A stretch of 64,000 nt of DNA from Anaplasma platys (GTDB lineage: Bacteria > Pseudomonadota > Alphaproteobacteria > Rickettsiales > Anaplasmataceae). Both the position numbers and the translations under genes were made by a program. A model generated the notes under the pieces. That model saw nothing but the letters and a program-made list of their open reading frames with translations, was not told where the DNA came from and did not search any database. Positions 1-9,422 of this stretch are shown here, piece by piece; position 1 is the stretch's first letter, and the number at the start of each line of letters is the position of its first letter. Where the stretch lies: the NCBI RefSeq assembly GCF_012790675.1, contig NZ_CP046391.1, forward strand, positions 581,144 through 645,143, read 5' to 3'.

Positions 1-240
1 GTCGCTGTGGCTGAGGTAGTTGTGTTAGATTCAGAACGCAAGCTTCGTGTTTTAGTACACGGAATTACCGTTGAAACGACGCCATGTTCTATAGAAGTCG
101 GCGGCCAGCTTCATCGGCTACCCATGGTAGTTGAGGTTGTGGAAACCCAAATAGCGGTTAACATTCCTACTTTCGCACATGGTGGTAAGTGCGGCGCTAG
201 TAGAGATATTACCCTGTATCAACAGGATTTTTGCCTTTAA
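1..240 (+). CDS. C-terminal end of an unidentified reading frame
   Basis: The first frame is open from base 1 and stops at 240, so this may be the tail of a gene starting outside the window. I do not recognise the product. The stretch around LDSERKLRV and SIEVGGQLHRL has a degenerate relative at about 11464-11560, on the far side of the p44 cluster. It has no membrane segment or catalytic motif. It ends about 20 bases short of the convergent valS stop. It could equally be a remnant, because the second copy is plainly broken. Confidence 0.3.
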   Translation, partial: VAVAEVVVLDSERKLRVLVHGITVETTPCSIEVGGQLHRLPMVVEVVETQIAVNIPTFAHGGKCGASRDITLYQQDFCL

Positions 241-259
241 CGGGGCCCTTGTAGATTGT

Positions 260-2710
260 TTATGTAGCCTTAGCAGCCAGCTTAATTTCTACCGTAGGTG
301 CAGTTGCTGGGGAGATAGCTTCACTCAACAGCAGGTTCTCTATGCTACAAACGTGCTTAAAGTCCTCGAGCATGTGTACCGGAAATTCCTCTGTTAACCC
401 AGCTATTGTGACTGACTCTACAGGGTATTTTACCGACACTTGTGCAGCAGTTTTAGTTTTTCGCACCTCTTCTATCAGGCTTACCATAATATCTCCATGT
501 GTTTCCATAGTCATATCTGTGGGAATTGTGTCGCTAGTAGGCCACGCACTGGAATGTACTGATGTTCCATAAAGAGTTTTGAAAATATCTTCGGTGACAA
601 AGGGGACATATGGCGAGAAGAGCAGCAGAAGCGTGCGCAAGACTGTTTCCAAGGTTAAAATTGCTGATGCATGTCCAGCGGCATCCCCGTTGTTATATGC
701 ACGAAACTTTACCAGTTCTAGATAGTTGTCGCAGAAATCTTTCCAGAAAAACTCTTCGACACAAGACAGCGCAAGACAGTACTCGAAGTCGTTGAGGTTT
801 TTTGTGCTGTCATCCACAACTTTACTGAGTTTTGTTAGAATCCACAGATCGGTGGGCATAAGCTGGACTGCTGAGGGGGTATCCCCGTTTAGGAAAGAAC
901 TCACAAACTTGCTAGCATTCCATATTTTGACTACCAGGCGCTTTCCGATTTTTAGAACCTCCTCAGAAAATACCGTATCTGCACCTGTGCGGGCTCTAGC
1001 TGCCCAATATCTCACTGAGTCTGCTCCATACGTATCCAGAATTTTTGCTGGGTCCATTGCGTTATTTTTCGACTTGCTCATCTTTGACTTGTCTTCCGCA
1101 AGACACCAGCCACTGATCATGATGTTCTTCCACGGGATATCGTCATCATGCAAATGAGACTTAAGAATTGTATAGAAAGCCCAGGAACGTATTATTTCGT
1201 GACTTTGAGCACGCAAATCCGCCGCAGGACATGATGACCATAATCCCTCATCGGTCATCTGCGACCTTGCATCAAGGACAAAGCGCGGTGACAAGGAGCT
1301 GGTTGCCCAGGTGTCCATCACATCTGTATCCGCCATGACTTCCTCGCGGCTATAGCCCTCAGGTAAGTCTTGCGATGGATCAACAGGCAATGCCTTCACA
1401 TCAGCAAACAGTGCCTTTCCTTCTTCTCCGGGGCGCTTTGAGTACCACACGGGGAAGCATACCCCGAAGTACCTTTGGCGAGAAATACACCAGTCCCAGT
1501 TTAAATTCTCAATCCACATTTCGATGCGCTTTTTCATGTGGGGCGGATGCCACTGTATTTTTTGCACTTGTTGCATCAGCGCATTCCTGTGCTCGACCAC
1601 CTTAACGAACCACTGGTCGCTGGGTAAGATCTCTACAGCTACTCCTGAGCGTTCTGCGCAACGTACTACATGAACAATGGGCTCTCGTGCAACCAACAAG
1701 CCTTTACTATAGAGTGCAGCGCAAACTGCTTCTCGCGCATCCTTGATCTTAAGCCCTTCGAACTGCGTAGATTTGATCTTTGCACCAGCAACGTCAAATT
1801 TATCCAGGCCACTCAGACGCCCAGTTTTGTCGATAATAATCCTGGTATCTAGCTTGTGAACGCGCCACCAATGGACGTCAGTTTCATCACCAAAGGTGCA
1901 GCACATAACCAAACCCGTCCCCTTGTCCACTTTTACCTTGTCATCTGGGAGAATTCGCACTTTATGTCCGCCTATAGGGACAATGGCGACTTGGCTATTA
2001 AGATGCATATAGCGCTCGTCCTCGGGATTATAGAATACTGCAACACAGGCTGGAATCAGTTCTGGACGCGTTGTTGCTATATGAATTGGCAATCCACTTT
2101 CTGTGTGGAAGCAAATGGTATTCATGTTGGAAGGGAGCGTGCGATCTTCTATCTCAGCGTGAGCCAGCGCTGTCTGATCAACAGTATCCCACAGTATGGG
2201 CTGCTGTTTGCGGTATATACCTCCTTTGTTATACAGATCTAAAAACGACTGCTGGGAGATTTTTTGTATTGTGCTACCAACGGTATTATATTCCAGAGCC
2301 CAATCACAGCTAATACCTACCGCGCGGAACAGCTCACGGAACTTTTCACGAAACTCCGCAGAGACTCTGCTGCAGGTAGCAACAAACTCTGCCCTGGATA
2401 CTTGGGCAGCCCTTATTCCAGTTACTTTCTCCACAAGACGCTCGGTCGGAAGGCCATTGTCGTCAAATCCCATAGGATATAGCACATCAGCCCCAGACAT
2501 TCGCTGATACCGGGCTATGAAATCCGTGTGGCAGTAACTGAAAATGTGTCCCATATGTAAACTACCCGAAACGGTTGGAGGAGGGGTATCAATAACGAAG
2601 CTCCGCAAGCCATCTCCACGCCATCTATACGTTGCTGCACCGTCCCAAAAAGTACGGCATCTCTCTTCTATAGACTTATGGCTATACTTTTCGTCCATTG
2701 ATGCTCGCAT
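260..2710 (-). CDS. valS: Valyl-tRNA synthetase
   Basis: Charges tRNA-Val with valine in the cytoplasm. The protein is 816 residues. The class I signature appears as HMGH at residues 52-55 after a PPPTVSGS turn, and the second signature as KMSKSKNN in the second half. Between them lies the editing domain with the TTRPE motif. The anticodon-binding helical domain follows. This is the shorter ValRS type seen in Rickettsiales, not the roughly 950-residue enterobacterial form. The start at 2710 is preferred over the ATG at 2698 because an AGGA sequence sits about eight bases upstream. It stands alone, with no operon partner. Confidence 0.95.
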   Translation of the reverse strand: MRASMDEKYSHKSIEERCRTFWDGAATYRWRGDGLRSFVIDTPPPTVSGSLHMGHIFSYCHTDFIARYQRMSGADVLYPMGFDDNGLPTERLVEKVTGIRAAQVSRAEFVATCSRVSAEFREKFRELFRAVGISCDWALEYNTVGSTIQKISQQSFLDLYNKGGIYRKQQPILWDTVDQTALAHAEIEDRTLPSNMNTICFHTESGLPIHIATTRPELIPACVAVFYNPEDERYMHLNSQVAIVPIGGHKVRILPDDKVKVDKGTGLVMCCTFGDETDVHWWRVHKLDTRIIIDKTGRLSGLDKFDVAGAKIKSTQFEGLKIKDAREAVCAALYSKGLLVAREPIVHVVRCAERSGVAVEILPSDQWFVKVVEHRNALMQQVQKIQWHPPHMKKRIEMWIENLNWDWCISRQRYFGVCFPVWYSKRPGEEGKALFADVKALPVDPSQDLPEGYSREEVMADTDVMDTWATSSLSPRFVLDARSQMTDEGLWSSCPAADLRAQSHEIIRSWAFYTILKSHLHDDDIPWKNIMISGWCLAEDKSKMSKSKNNAMDPAKILDTYGADSVRYWAARARTGADTVFSEEVLKIGKRLVVKIWNASKFVSSFLNGDTPSAVQLMPTDLWILTKLSKVVDDSTKNLNDFEYCLALSCVEEFFWKDFCDNYLELVKFRAYNNGDAAGHASAILTLETVLRTLLLLFSPYVPFVTEDIFKTLYGTSVHSSAWPTSDTIPTDMTMETHGDIMVSLIEEVRKTKTAAQVSVKYPVESVTIAGLTEEFPVHMLEDFKHVCSIENLLLSEAISPATAPTVEIKLAAKAT

Positions 2711-3034
2711 AAAACGTTCCTGTTATTTTCCAGGTAGATGAGCAGAGTATAGAAAATTGGCCAAGGCAAAACAACCTAATTCCGGCCTTTTAGTGCACTA
2801 AACGCCAATGTGCCTGCCAATGAGTGAGTACAGTCAGAGTGCTTGGTAGTGCCATCAATGTGTATCCTATCACCACTTTGTTTTGCTGTTTCCTGTCACT
2901 TTTTTATCACCACTACATGTAAACTCGTTGTACTTGTCCTCCATAATCTTCCATACCCAGGAGCACACAGCTCCTATCGCACCTTGACAGCAGTTTAAAT
3001 CGTAAGATACTGGCTTACCATACCCTATGTTATC
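2711..3034. other. Non-coding stretch upstream of valS
   Basis: About 320 bases between valS and the first small-gene relic. No tRNA, long frame or convincing terminator was seen. It presumably holds the valS promoter. Confidence 0.4.
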
Positions 3035-3420
3035 TCACTTGCGCTCGAGGGGGTCCTCACCTAGTGGAATATCATCCCATTTTTCTCTGCCTAATAGGTG
3101 CGGAAGACTAGGTGTACTTGCTTCAAGCCTTCCAAGATCTACGCCGTCTTCAACGCTTGGCACCTTCAAATCGTACGCAGGACAGCTCAAAGGAGGATTC
3201 TGGAAGTTATAACAAGCACCTGATCCAGTCTGATCTTCCGCAAACACCCCTTGTTTTTCTGTGCTTATCGTTGTCAAAGAATTAACATCCCTTTGTTACA
3301 CTGCACCCATATTTTGGGTTTACCGCGTAAAAGCCTCCCCCTTCCCGACATCGGCCCGTCTATTCTCTTTTTGGTTACGTTCAAGGACTCCACTTGAGTT
3401 ATGTGCAACGGGTTTTATAT
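3035..3420 (-). pseudogene. Broken copy of a small unidentified gene
   Basis: Read on the minus strand, the frame that should begin near 3415 has ATA in place of ATG (I-K-P-V), runs through about 20 codons, then meets stops. An open frame resumes at 3277-3035 (80 codons). The leader at 3416-3480 closely matches the leader of the next small gene (3944-4010), including a GGAGTA-like ribosome site, so the two are sister copies. The matching parts are mainly the leader and the first few codons; the rest has diverged. The function is not recognised. The lost start codon and internal stops argue that this copy is dead. Confidence 0.4.
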
Positions 3421-3480
3421 GGTACTCCTCCAAAATCTAGCGCAGTAATGTATCTCAGATTTTCATTTTCTTATAATTTC
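3416..3480 (-). repeat. Duplicated 5' leader, copy 1
   Basis: On the minus strand this reads through an AAAATCTGAGATAC block to a GGAGTA ribosome site. The same order of elements, at roughly 70% identity by eye, occurs at 3944-4010 ahead of an ATG-AAA-CC start. It marks a duplicated gene-plus-promoter unit. Confidence 0.45.
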
Positions 3481-3640
3481 CCGGGGCACAACCCGCCTAT
3501 GCAGTATAGCGCACAGGCCCCAGGAACCGTTAGAAGTTGTCTTCCACTTAAGTGCACACTATAGTACACAGGAGATTTGTTGTGTGTTCCGAATCGAGAC
3601 AGACCTCAAGCACGATTCTGCTCTCCACCTACAGTCCGAA

Positions 3641-3952
3641 TTAGCAGCGGCCCCTCTCATCAACTGGCAGTTGCTTGAACCCGCTTCTATTTCTTGTTAC
3701 CCTACTGACCCACGAAGTAGCGCTACTACCACAGAACGCCAGTGCACCAGACATTTTCGCAACACTTCTATCCCTTAGACTCCCGTGTTCTTCAGCATAC
3801 GTCGCCTTAAATGAATGCCCAGGAGCTTTATCTTGCGATGCAGTACTTCCAGTAAGAATTTTTAGCATGCCAAAGCCCCACCCCCTCGTGGTAGAAGACA
3901 ATGACGGAACTGACTCTGCAACTTCGCTAGTGCTATATAGCTCAGGTTTCAT
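3641..3952 (-). CDS. Small unidentified protein, sister of the broken copy at 3.0-3.4 kb
   Basis: A 103-residue frame beginning MKPELYSTSEVAESV. It is rich in serine and has no obvious membrane segment or known domain. Its leader carries a GGGAGTA ribosome-binding sequence six bases before the ATG, and that leader is shared with the broken copy immediately downstream. The shared leader is the main reason to believe this frame is or was expressed. I do not recognise the family. A. phagocytophilum is known to encode small paralogous secreted proteins with conserved leaders, but I cannot assign this one to any of them. Confidence 0.4.
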   Translation of the reverse strand: MKPELYSTSEVAESVPSLSSTTRGWGFGMLKILTGSTASQDKAPGHSFKATYAEEHGSLRDRSVAKMSGALAFCGSSATSWVSRVTRNRSGFKQLPVDERGRC

Positions 3953-4010
3953 GTATTACTCCCTTCCAACCCAGCGGCGTAGTATATCACAGATTTTAAC
4001 TTTTTGACAA
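3944..4010 (-). repeat. Duplicated 5' leader, copy 2
   Basis: Partner of the leader at 3416-3480. It contains AAAATCTGTGATATACTACGC and a GGGAGTA ribosome site just before the ATG of the 103-residue frame. TGATATACT is a reasonable -10-like element for the minus strand. Confidence 0.45.
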
Positions 4011-4019
4011 TGCCCAGAA

Positions 4020-4833
4020 AATTGCAGGACCCTGCTGACAGAATTACATAACGTCATCAATGTGCAAATCGGTGGTAACATCGCATAAGTTGTTTCTGCC
4101 GCTTGCCCAATTTTTTAATACCCATGCGATCGGCTCATAGTGTATAACGATTTCTTTTCTTGGTTAGCCAGCTTTTTAAATAGTTTGTTCCCCCATCCAA
4201 CATGTCTAGTAGATGTTTTTCGCCCGGAAACTAGCGTATTTACTTGCTTGTACCGAGGAAAAAGAGTTTGTGCTGATTAGCAGCATAATCTTCTCGTTAA
4301 TCCTCAGTTATATTGTATATTGCCACTAATTGAGCGCTACTAAGGCTGCTATCATGAGCACATTTGCCCAGTATACTGCATGAGACAAAACATGTAACTC
4401 TCGTAGCAGGAACAGGCATTGTGCGAAAAATAAACCTGATTTTCCTGCTCAAAATGCCACTGCGTCTGCTTACTTTCGGTCGTAACTATTTGCTTTTGGA
4501 TGGGTTCTTGTTTATGGTTCCACAGAATATTATCTCCTCTTACGTGATTGTCATCCCCCAAACATGTGCTGGTACCCTATGTTGTGGTCTGGTATCGTAG
4601 TAGCACCTTCCATAAGGTAAAAGTCCTATCATAGAGGAAAAACGCCATGGTATGCCGGCGCGCCGCACTCTGGATCCCCGATTAGTCCTCTGGTCTTCAC
4701 CCCCTACCCCTATTGAACCGTGAGTACGGAGTATTACAGATCTTAGTTTTCAAGAATCTTTCCAGAGTGCGACTCGTCTTATGTCGGTGTAAGAGCCCCT
4801 ATTATGAGCTACTTTACGGACACATTCCTGGCA
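4020..4833. other. Non-coding stretch
   Basis: About 800 bases between the small-gene relics and the end of the intact p44 gene. Only short, mutually overlapping frames without ribosome sites occur here. I saw no RNA gene or p44-like sequence. Confidence 0.4.
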
Positions 4834-6165
4834 TCAGAACTCTAATCTGACACCAAGTTCCGCGCCGGTGTAAGCCAACTTGAACGATGCCTTAGCGGAC
4901 TGCTTAGACTTGCTTCTGGTTATGTCACCAGCAAGTCTATATACAGGCAGCTCTTCGTATTTTCCTTCACTCAAGACCCTATGGTGGAACCCGGAAGCAA
5001 AAATAGTAAGGTTAGGAGCCAACTTATAACTCAGCCCTGCTTTCACCTTCCAAGCCAACTTCGGAGTATAATGCTCATCGGCAACACTAACAAAGTTAGC
5101 ACCTATACCTGCGCATGCAAACGGCACGATGTGCAGTTCCTCATAGCGCCAATCATAGCATGTATTGAACATTACTGATGCTGAGGTCAGGGCGCGTATT
5201 TTCACAACTTCAGCCCCGGCAATTTTCTGCGTCAGGATGCGGGCAACAGTTTCTCTCTCATTCTTATTAAGTCGGTTGATCAGGTCTTCTGCCATACCCT
5301 GGGCGGTGTTTATCTTACCTTTAGAAGTTCCAGGCCACCCACGGTTGGTTTTGGTGCCGTCGGCGGAATCCTCTTGCATAATGTTATGTCCTTCCAATGA
5401 GCCAAAGCGTTTGCTAAGGCTTCCTACACCATATTCAGGGTAACCTGGTATGCCCAACCTGCCTGAGAAAACTGTGCTAGCAAAATCCACACAACTCCAG
5501 GGCTCATGTTTTGCCAAGCTATATGGCGTGACGTGTCTTCTGTACCCGGCTATACTCCTTCCAACCTGTTTAAAGCAAACCTTCTTGTCGATTTCTGGGC
5601 TGGTAAGCTTAATCGCTTGGGCAAAATCAACAATACCTTGTGCATCTACTTTTGCCAGCTCTGAGGCAAAATTTTGCACCTGTTTGTTGAGCAGGCTATG
5701 CACTAGGTTTTTGGCGAGAAGGTATGCTGATGAAGCATCTCTGTCCGACGTGCTGCCAGTTGCACTCTTGACCTCAAACTTTTCGTAGCCAACTTCAAGT
5801 TCCACTCTTGCAGCACCTATCCGATATCCTAGACTTCCTTCTACCCCCAGCGGAGAACTATTCTGGAAGTTTATACTGTGCACCGGTATACTCAAGTCAA
5901 AATCACTAATATCCCAACTCTTTTTCGCGCCGTGCAACCCCGGATACCAAGCAACAGTACTACCATCACTAGCGCCCACAGAAAAGTTCTGAATGTTATG
6001 CCAAGAAGGACTATAGCTTAACCCAATATAGACATTTCTCCCAGATTGAGTGCTCAAATTTTTCTGAGAATAAACTGATTCAGAAACACCTTCATTGCTT
6101 CCCATCAGTGCTAATGTGAGTAACGCGCCAACGCCTAACGTGTATTTACCGTAATTTCTTCTCAT
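4834..6165 (-). CDS. p44: Msp2/P44-family outer membrane protein, full length
   Basis: Surface-exposed beta-barrel antigen and porin family of Anaplasma. The 443 residues begin with a basic, hydrophobic signal peptide (about 1-30). The conserved 5' region follows (VYIGLSYSPSW, SLGYRIGAARVELEVGYE). The central hypervariable region begins after DKKVC at about residue 195 and shows the family pattern of Cys, Cys and Trp-Pro (RGWPG) ahead of MAEDLINRL. The conserved C-terminal barrel contains FACAGIGANFVS, TPKLAWKVKAGLSY and a final LGVRLEF with the terminal Phe expected for outer-membrane insertion. The reading frame is intact, so it could be expressed directly or act as a recombination donor. 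Which p44 paralog it is cannot be told from sequence alone. Confidence 0.92.
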   Translation of the reverse strand: MRRNYGKYTLGVGALLTLALMGSNEGVSESVYSQKNLSTQSGRNVYIGLSYSPSWHNIQNFSVGASDGSTVAWYPGLHGAKKSWDISDFDLSIPVHSINFQNSSPLGVEGSLGYRIGAARVELEVGYEKFEVKSATGSTSDRDASSAYLLAKNLVHSLLNKQVQNFASELAKVDAQGIVDFAQAIKLTSPEIDKKVCFKQVGRSIAGYRRHVTPYSLAKHEPWSCVDFASTVFSGRLGIPGYPEYGVGSLSKRFGSLEGHNIMQEDSADGTKTNRGWPGTSKGKINTAQGMAEDLINRLNKNERETVARILTQKIAGAEVVKIRALTSASVMFNTCYDWRYEELHIVPFACAGIGANFVSVADEHYTPKLAWKVKAGLSYKLAPNLTIFASGFHHRVLSEGKYEELPVYRLAGDITRSKSKQSAKASFKLAYTGAELGVRLEF

Positions 6166-6378
6166 TCTTTACGATCCCTCATACATTAATGTGTATGCAG
6201 AACGGACTTTTACTAACTAATAAAGCCTCTCTTTTCTATCTGCAGTTGGCATTCTACACCTCTAAATTTACGCAAGTGTAAACTGTAGTGATATGGCCTA
6301 TTATCCTCACTACTTATGCTTGTGCACTTTGATCCTAATGCTTGTATAACTATACATAAGAGCAGCTATTTTTACTGA
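6166..6378. other. Upstream region of the intact p44 gene
   Basis: About 210 bases between the p44 start and the neighbouring donor fragment. It is AT-rich and presumably holds any promoter for the intact gene. No clear -35/-10 pair was chosen. Confidence 0.35.
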
Positions 6379-6939
6379 TTAAGATTCTTTTGCTAAGATC
6401 CAAACTACTACACGATATCTCATAAACTCATAACTCAAACCAGCCTTGACCTTGTAAGCCAGTTTAGGAGTGACGTGTCCGTCAACAATGCCAACGAAGT
6501 TAGCACCTACACCAAGACATGCATAAGGTACTATACTAAACCCTTCACTCTGCAGATCATAACAACCATTCAACATTACTGACGTTGTCGACACCGCACG
6601 GATCTCCACTACCTCACCACCGGATATAGTCCTCGTTAGCAGCCCAGCTACCTTGTTCTTTTCGGCGCTGGTTAGTTCTCTATTCAACGCAATACTTAGG
6701 TCTTCCGCTTTCGCAGCGTCGTTGTTCCCGTTAGGCCATGCTTTGCCTTTGTTGTCAGTATTTACGTCTGCCTTCGTAAATATTTTACTGAACTCTGCGG
6801 TGCTGACGCCGTTGCTGCCAGTCTGCGTACACTTCCAGCTGCCCGCGGCATTGCCGCTGCCGCCCTTCTTACAAACCTTTCCATCAATATCCTTTGCCGA
6901 TGTGCCAACAGCCTCAGCTACCGCGCACTGCGTGCACAA
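6379..6939 (-). pseudogene. Truncated p44 donor: hypervariable region with flanks
   Basis: The minus-strand frame starts inside the 5' conserved part (AEAVGTSAKDIDGKVC), carries a full hypervariable segment with WKC and AWPNG landmarks, then enters the 3' conserved part (SGGEVVEIRAVSTTSVMLNGCYD, TPKLAYKVKAGLSYE). It breaks off abruptly into an unrelated tail ending ILAKES. There is no signal peptide and no C-terminal barrel, so it cannot make an outer-membrane protein. This is the typical shape of a silent p44 cassette that supplies new variable regions to the expression site by gene conversion. The break after GLSYE is the 3' truncation point. Confidence 0.85.
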
Positions 6940-7340
6940 GGCAGGTTTAGCTGAGAGTCATTTCGTTGTTGGAATGATTTACCCTACACTGCTGCTGGCA
7001 CATAAAGAAATGTGGCCGGCGCGCATACAAGATGCCGGGAGGGGGCTTCATGCGTGGTTGTTAGGTTTTTGCTTGAGAAGAGTGGATAGTATTCCCAATC
7101 TTCAGAGTAAGAAATGCACAACAACCAGAGTAGTGCAGTCGAAGAAACTACGGACGCGAAGAAAAACACGGGAAGTGTCTGGGGTTCCCTCTGTTTTATG
7201 CACACAGTCTATCCTCATATTTTTACACTTTTTCGTACATTACACAGTGGCTTACACGCGAAGCGCCCGTGTTCTTGTAGACTACTATTTTCCGCATAAT
7301 GTGCTATTATGCTTGATACCATATGGGTAAGGTAGTTTTT
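6940..7340. other. Intergenic region upstream of pyrE
   Basis: About 400 bases between the p44 donor and pyrE, and the only space available for a pyrE promoter. No p44-like coding is evident beyond about 6960. A small palindrome (7295-7311) lies close to pyrE. Confidence 0.35.
7295..7311. promoter_or_regulatory. Small perfect inverted repeat ahead of pyrE
   Basis: CATAAT, a five-base spacer and ATTATG form a perfect six-base-arm inverted repeat about 30 bases before the chosen pyrE start. It overlaps -10-like sequences (CATAAT, TATTAT). It could be an operator or simply AT-rich promoter sequence. Confidence 0.2.
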
Positions 7341-7973
7341 ATGCATGAATTTCAGGTTGGAAGCGAATTAGAAACTGAGATTCTGAGTACTTTGCTTGAG
7401 CGGGGGGCAATTTTGCGGGGGCATTTTCTGCTTTCTTCAGGTCTGCATTCTGATACATACATCCAGTGCGCAAAACTACATGAGGTCCCAGCAGTCTGCG
7501 AGAAAATCTGTGGCAAGTTGCTTGATAAAGTTCGCGACCACTACGCATATTTACTCGATGCCGACGTCGTCGCAGCGCCAGCTGTGGGCGGTATTTGTTT
7601 CGGATATGAGGTTGCAAGACAGCTTAATGTGAATTTCGTTTTTTTCGAGCGTGTGGAGGGAAGTTTCGCGTTGAGACGCGGACATGGTGTTGTCCCGGCG
7701 TCCAGGGTTCTTATAGTGGAAGATGTGATAACTACGGGAAAATCCTCTCTTGAGGTGTACAATGCCATACGGGGCATCGGTGGGGAAGTTGTTGGCGAGG
7801 TCAGTATCATAAGACGCTCGCATAACGCACAACTGCCTTTCCCAGTCGTTAGTCTTCTTTCTCTTGATATTAAGAATTATCCTGAAAACGAGGTGCCAGC
7901 ATCGCTTGCGCAGATTCCTGTGACAGAACCTGGCAGCAGATTTTTCAGTAAGCCTTGGGACAAACGCGCATAA
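7341..7973 (+). CDS. pyrE: Orotate phosphoribosyltransferase
   Basis: Converts orotate and PRPP to orotidine monophosphate in pyrimidine synthesis. The type I PRTase PRPP loop is clear: hydrophobic strand then VEDVITTGKSS. The N-terminal hood has the ILRGHFLLSSGLHSDTY pattern of the alphaproteobacterial enzymes. The ATG at 7341 is preferred over 7323 because GGTAAGG lies about eight bases before it, while 7323 has no ribosome site; this gives about 210 residues. The next gene starts 15 bases after the stop, so the two are probably co-transcribed. Confidence 0.93.
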   Translation: MHEFQVGSELETEILSTLLERGAILRGHFLLSSGLHSDTYIQCAKLHEVPAVCEKICGKLLDKVRDHYAYLLDADVVAAPAVGGICFGYEVARQLNVNFVFFERVEGSFALRRGHGVVPASRVLIVEDVITTGKSSLEVYNAIRGIGGEVVGEVSIIRRSHNAQLPFPVVSLLSLDIKNYPENEVPASLAQIPVTEPGSRFFSKPWDKRA

Positions 7974-7987
7974 AGGGACGCAGCGCT

Positions 7988-8800
7988 ATGGACTTGCGAC
8001 AACGCTATGATCGACAAGTGGTACTTCCGGAAATCGGAGTAGTGGGACAGCAAAAATTGCGGCAAAGTAAGGTGCTGGTAGTTGGATGTGGTGGGCTGGG
8101 AAGCAGTGTCATTCCCTTACTCGCAGCAACAGGTGTGGGAAAGCTAATGTTGTGCGATGATGACACGGTAAAAATCTCCAATCTTAACCGCCAAATTATG
8201 TTTCAAGAAACCAGTGTTGGGAAAAAAAAGGCCGAGGTAGGCTCAAAACTCGCGCATGGTATCAATGGTGATGTAGTTGTAGAAACGATAACTGTCGCCA
8301 TAGGACCCCATAACTTTGAATCCATGCTCGAAGGCGTAGATGTCGTTGTCGATTGTGTTGATCGGCTAGCAGTGAAGATTTTTCTCAATGATGCATGTGT
8401 CGCCACGGGGACGGTCTTAGTTCATTGTGTCGCTATTGGCTTTCGGGGTGAGTTAATGGTCATAGTGCCCCAGAATGGTCCTTGTTACCGCTGCTTTTTC
8501 GAAGGATCGCCCGTAAGTACAGATTTAAACTGTGCAAATGCAGGGATTGTGTCCTCCACTGTGGGTGTAATCGGGGGTATGGCCGCATCAGAAACCATTA
8601 AACACCTCGTGGGCATCACACCGCAGCACCTGGGCAAACTATATAGGGTAGATCTGCTTGATAACAGTTTTGACACATATGAATTCGCAAAAAATCCGAG
8701 GTGTTTCACTTGCGGCTTGGACGTACATGCTGATCCACACGATAGAGAATATTATGAAGGCAAGTTGCGACTTCAGCGCCGCGGTTACAAGAGGGTTTAA
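7988..8800 (+). CDS. ThiF/MoeB-type adenylyltransferase (E1-like)
   Basis: Activates the C-terminal glycine of a ubiquitin-like sulfur carrier by adenylation. The 270 residues show the nucleotide-binding GCGGLGSS, the SNLNRQI motif, DCVDR, two zinc-binding CxxC pairs (CYRC and CFTC), and a conserved Cys in DLNCANAG at the position of the MoeB/ThiF active-site region. The ATG at 7988 follows AAAGGG at a good distance; an upstream in-frame ATG inside pyrE has no such site. Whether it serves thiamine (ThiF) or molybdopterin (MoeB) cannot be read from the sequence. A thiL gene elsewhere in the window makes the thiamine role the better guess. Confidence 0.85.
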   Translation: MDLRQRYDRQVVLPEIGVVGQQKLRQSKVLVVGCGGLGSSVIPLLAATGVGKLMLCDDDTVKISNLNRQIMFQETSVGKKKAEVGSKLAHGINGDVVVETITVAIGPHNFESMLEGVDVVVDCVDRLAVKIFLNDACVATGTVLVHCVAIGFRGELMVIVPQNGPCYRCFFEGSPVSTDLNCANAGIVSSTVGVIGGMAASETIKHLVGITPQHLGKLYRVDLLDNSFDTYEFAKNPRCFTCGLDVHADPHDREYYEGKLRLQRRGYKRV

Positions 8801-9257
8801 CACTGCTAAGACAATAAAGGTGTTGCAGTAGGGTATTCCAGAACATCACTCTAGCAACCACGCAAACTGGACCACATGTTGGGCAAGTGGCGTGCAAACT
8901 GCTCGCGACACCAACTCGATTCCACGGCTCCTGAAATATCTACCAGTACTAGTCATATATTAATGCTGTCGAAGGAAATCGCAGCTTTTGCCGAGGCTGT
9001 TGGCCATCAGGCCAGGGATATTGATGGTAAGGTTTGTAATTCGTAAGAAGAAGGTAGGCGCGAAGATAGGCGGTGACGTGGTGCCGTTTACCGACACGAG
9101 ACGTTGGTGTTGCGTTGATTGCCAATCTGCGCATTCGGATAAGAATAGGTTTGCGAAGCCGTCGCACTAAGATAGAAGTTTAAGCTGGAGATTCGAGGAC
9201 TTGTCTAAGCGCAAACAGTGTAGTGATAAGAGCGATCTAAGCTGCTCAGGTAACTAT
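8801..9257 (+). pseudogene. p44 remnant (start of a hypervariable region)
   Basis: Around 8964-9045 the plus strand reads KEIAAFAEAVGHQARDIDGKVC, split here for length, then hits a stop two codons later. This is the conserved lead-in to a p44 hypervariable region. The downstream bases to about 9257 have the low-complexity look of decayed variable-region sequence with no usable frame. It is a dead fragment of a donor cassette. Confidence 0.65.
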
Positions 9258-9394
9258 ACCAACCGGGGCTGGCCGGGGACAGCGAAAGGGAAGATAAACA
9301 CTGCTCAGGGTAGAACACGTATGGTACATCAACAAGCAAACCAACCGTGGCTGGCCGGGGACAGCGAAAGGGAAGATAAACACTGCTCAGGGTA
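9258..9394 (+). repeat. Tandem duplication of a p44 segment (82-base period)
   Basis: A 55-base block at 9258-9312 recurs at 9340-9394 with a single evident difference (GGGG against GTGG). In frame it encodes TNRGWPG, then KGKINTAQG, matching the Trp-Pro region of the intact p44 gene on the other strand at about 5285-5360. The duplication sits inside a non-functional p44 fragment. Confidence 0.8.
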
Positions 9395-9400
9395 TGGCGG

Positions 9401-9422
9401 GAGAGAGAGAGGGGGGGGGGGG
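9401..9422 (+). repeat. GA-repeat followed by a G12 tract
   Basis: Five GA dinucleotides at 9401-9410 run straight into twelve G residues. The tract replaces the MAEDLINRL codons expected after the duplicated p44 block. Such a tract is prone to length change. Confidence 0.85.

Noticed and set aside
726..1157. 143-codon plus-strand frame inside valS
   Set aside because: Antisense shadow of a strongly supported synthetase gene.
4352..4600. Two overlapping opposite-strand frames of about 70-80 codons
   Set aside because: Mutual antisense frames in AT-rich DNA with no start signals; most likely chance.
9258..9394. Repeat pair considered as a CRISPR array
   Set aside because: Only two units, both coding-like p44 sequence with a short non-random spacer; no array structure and no cas genes in the window.
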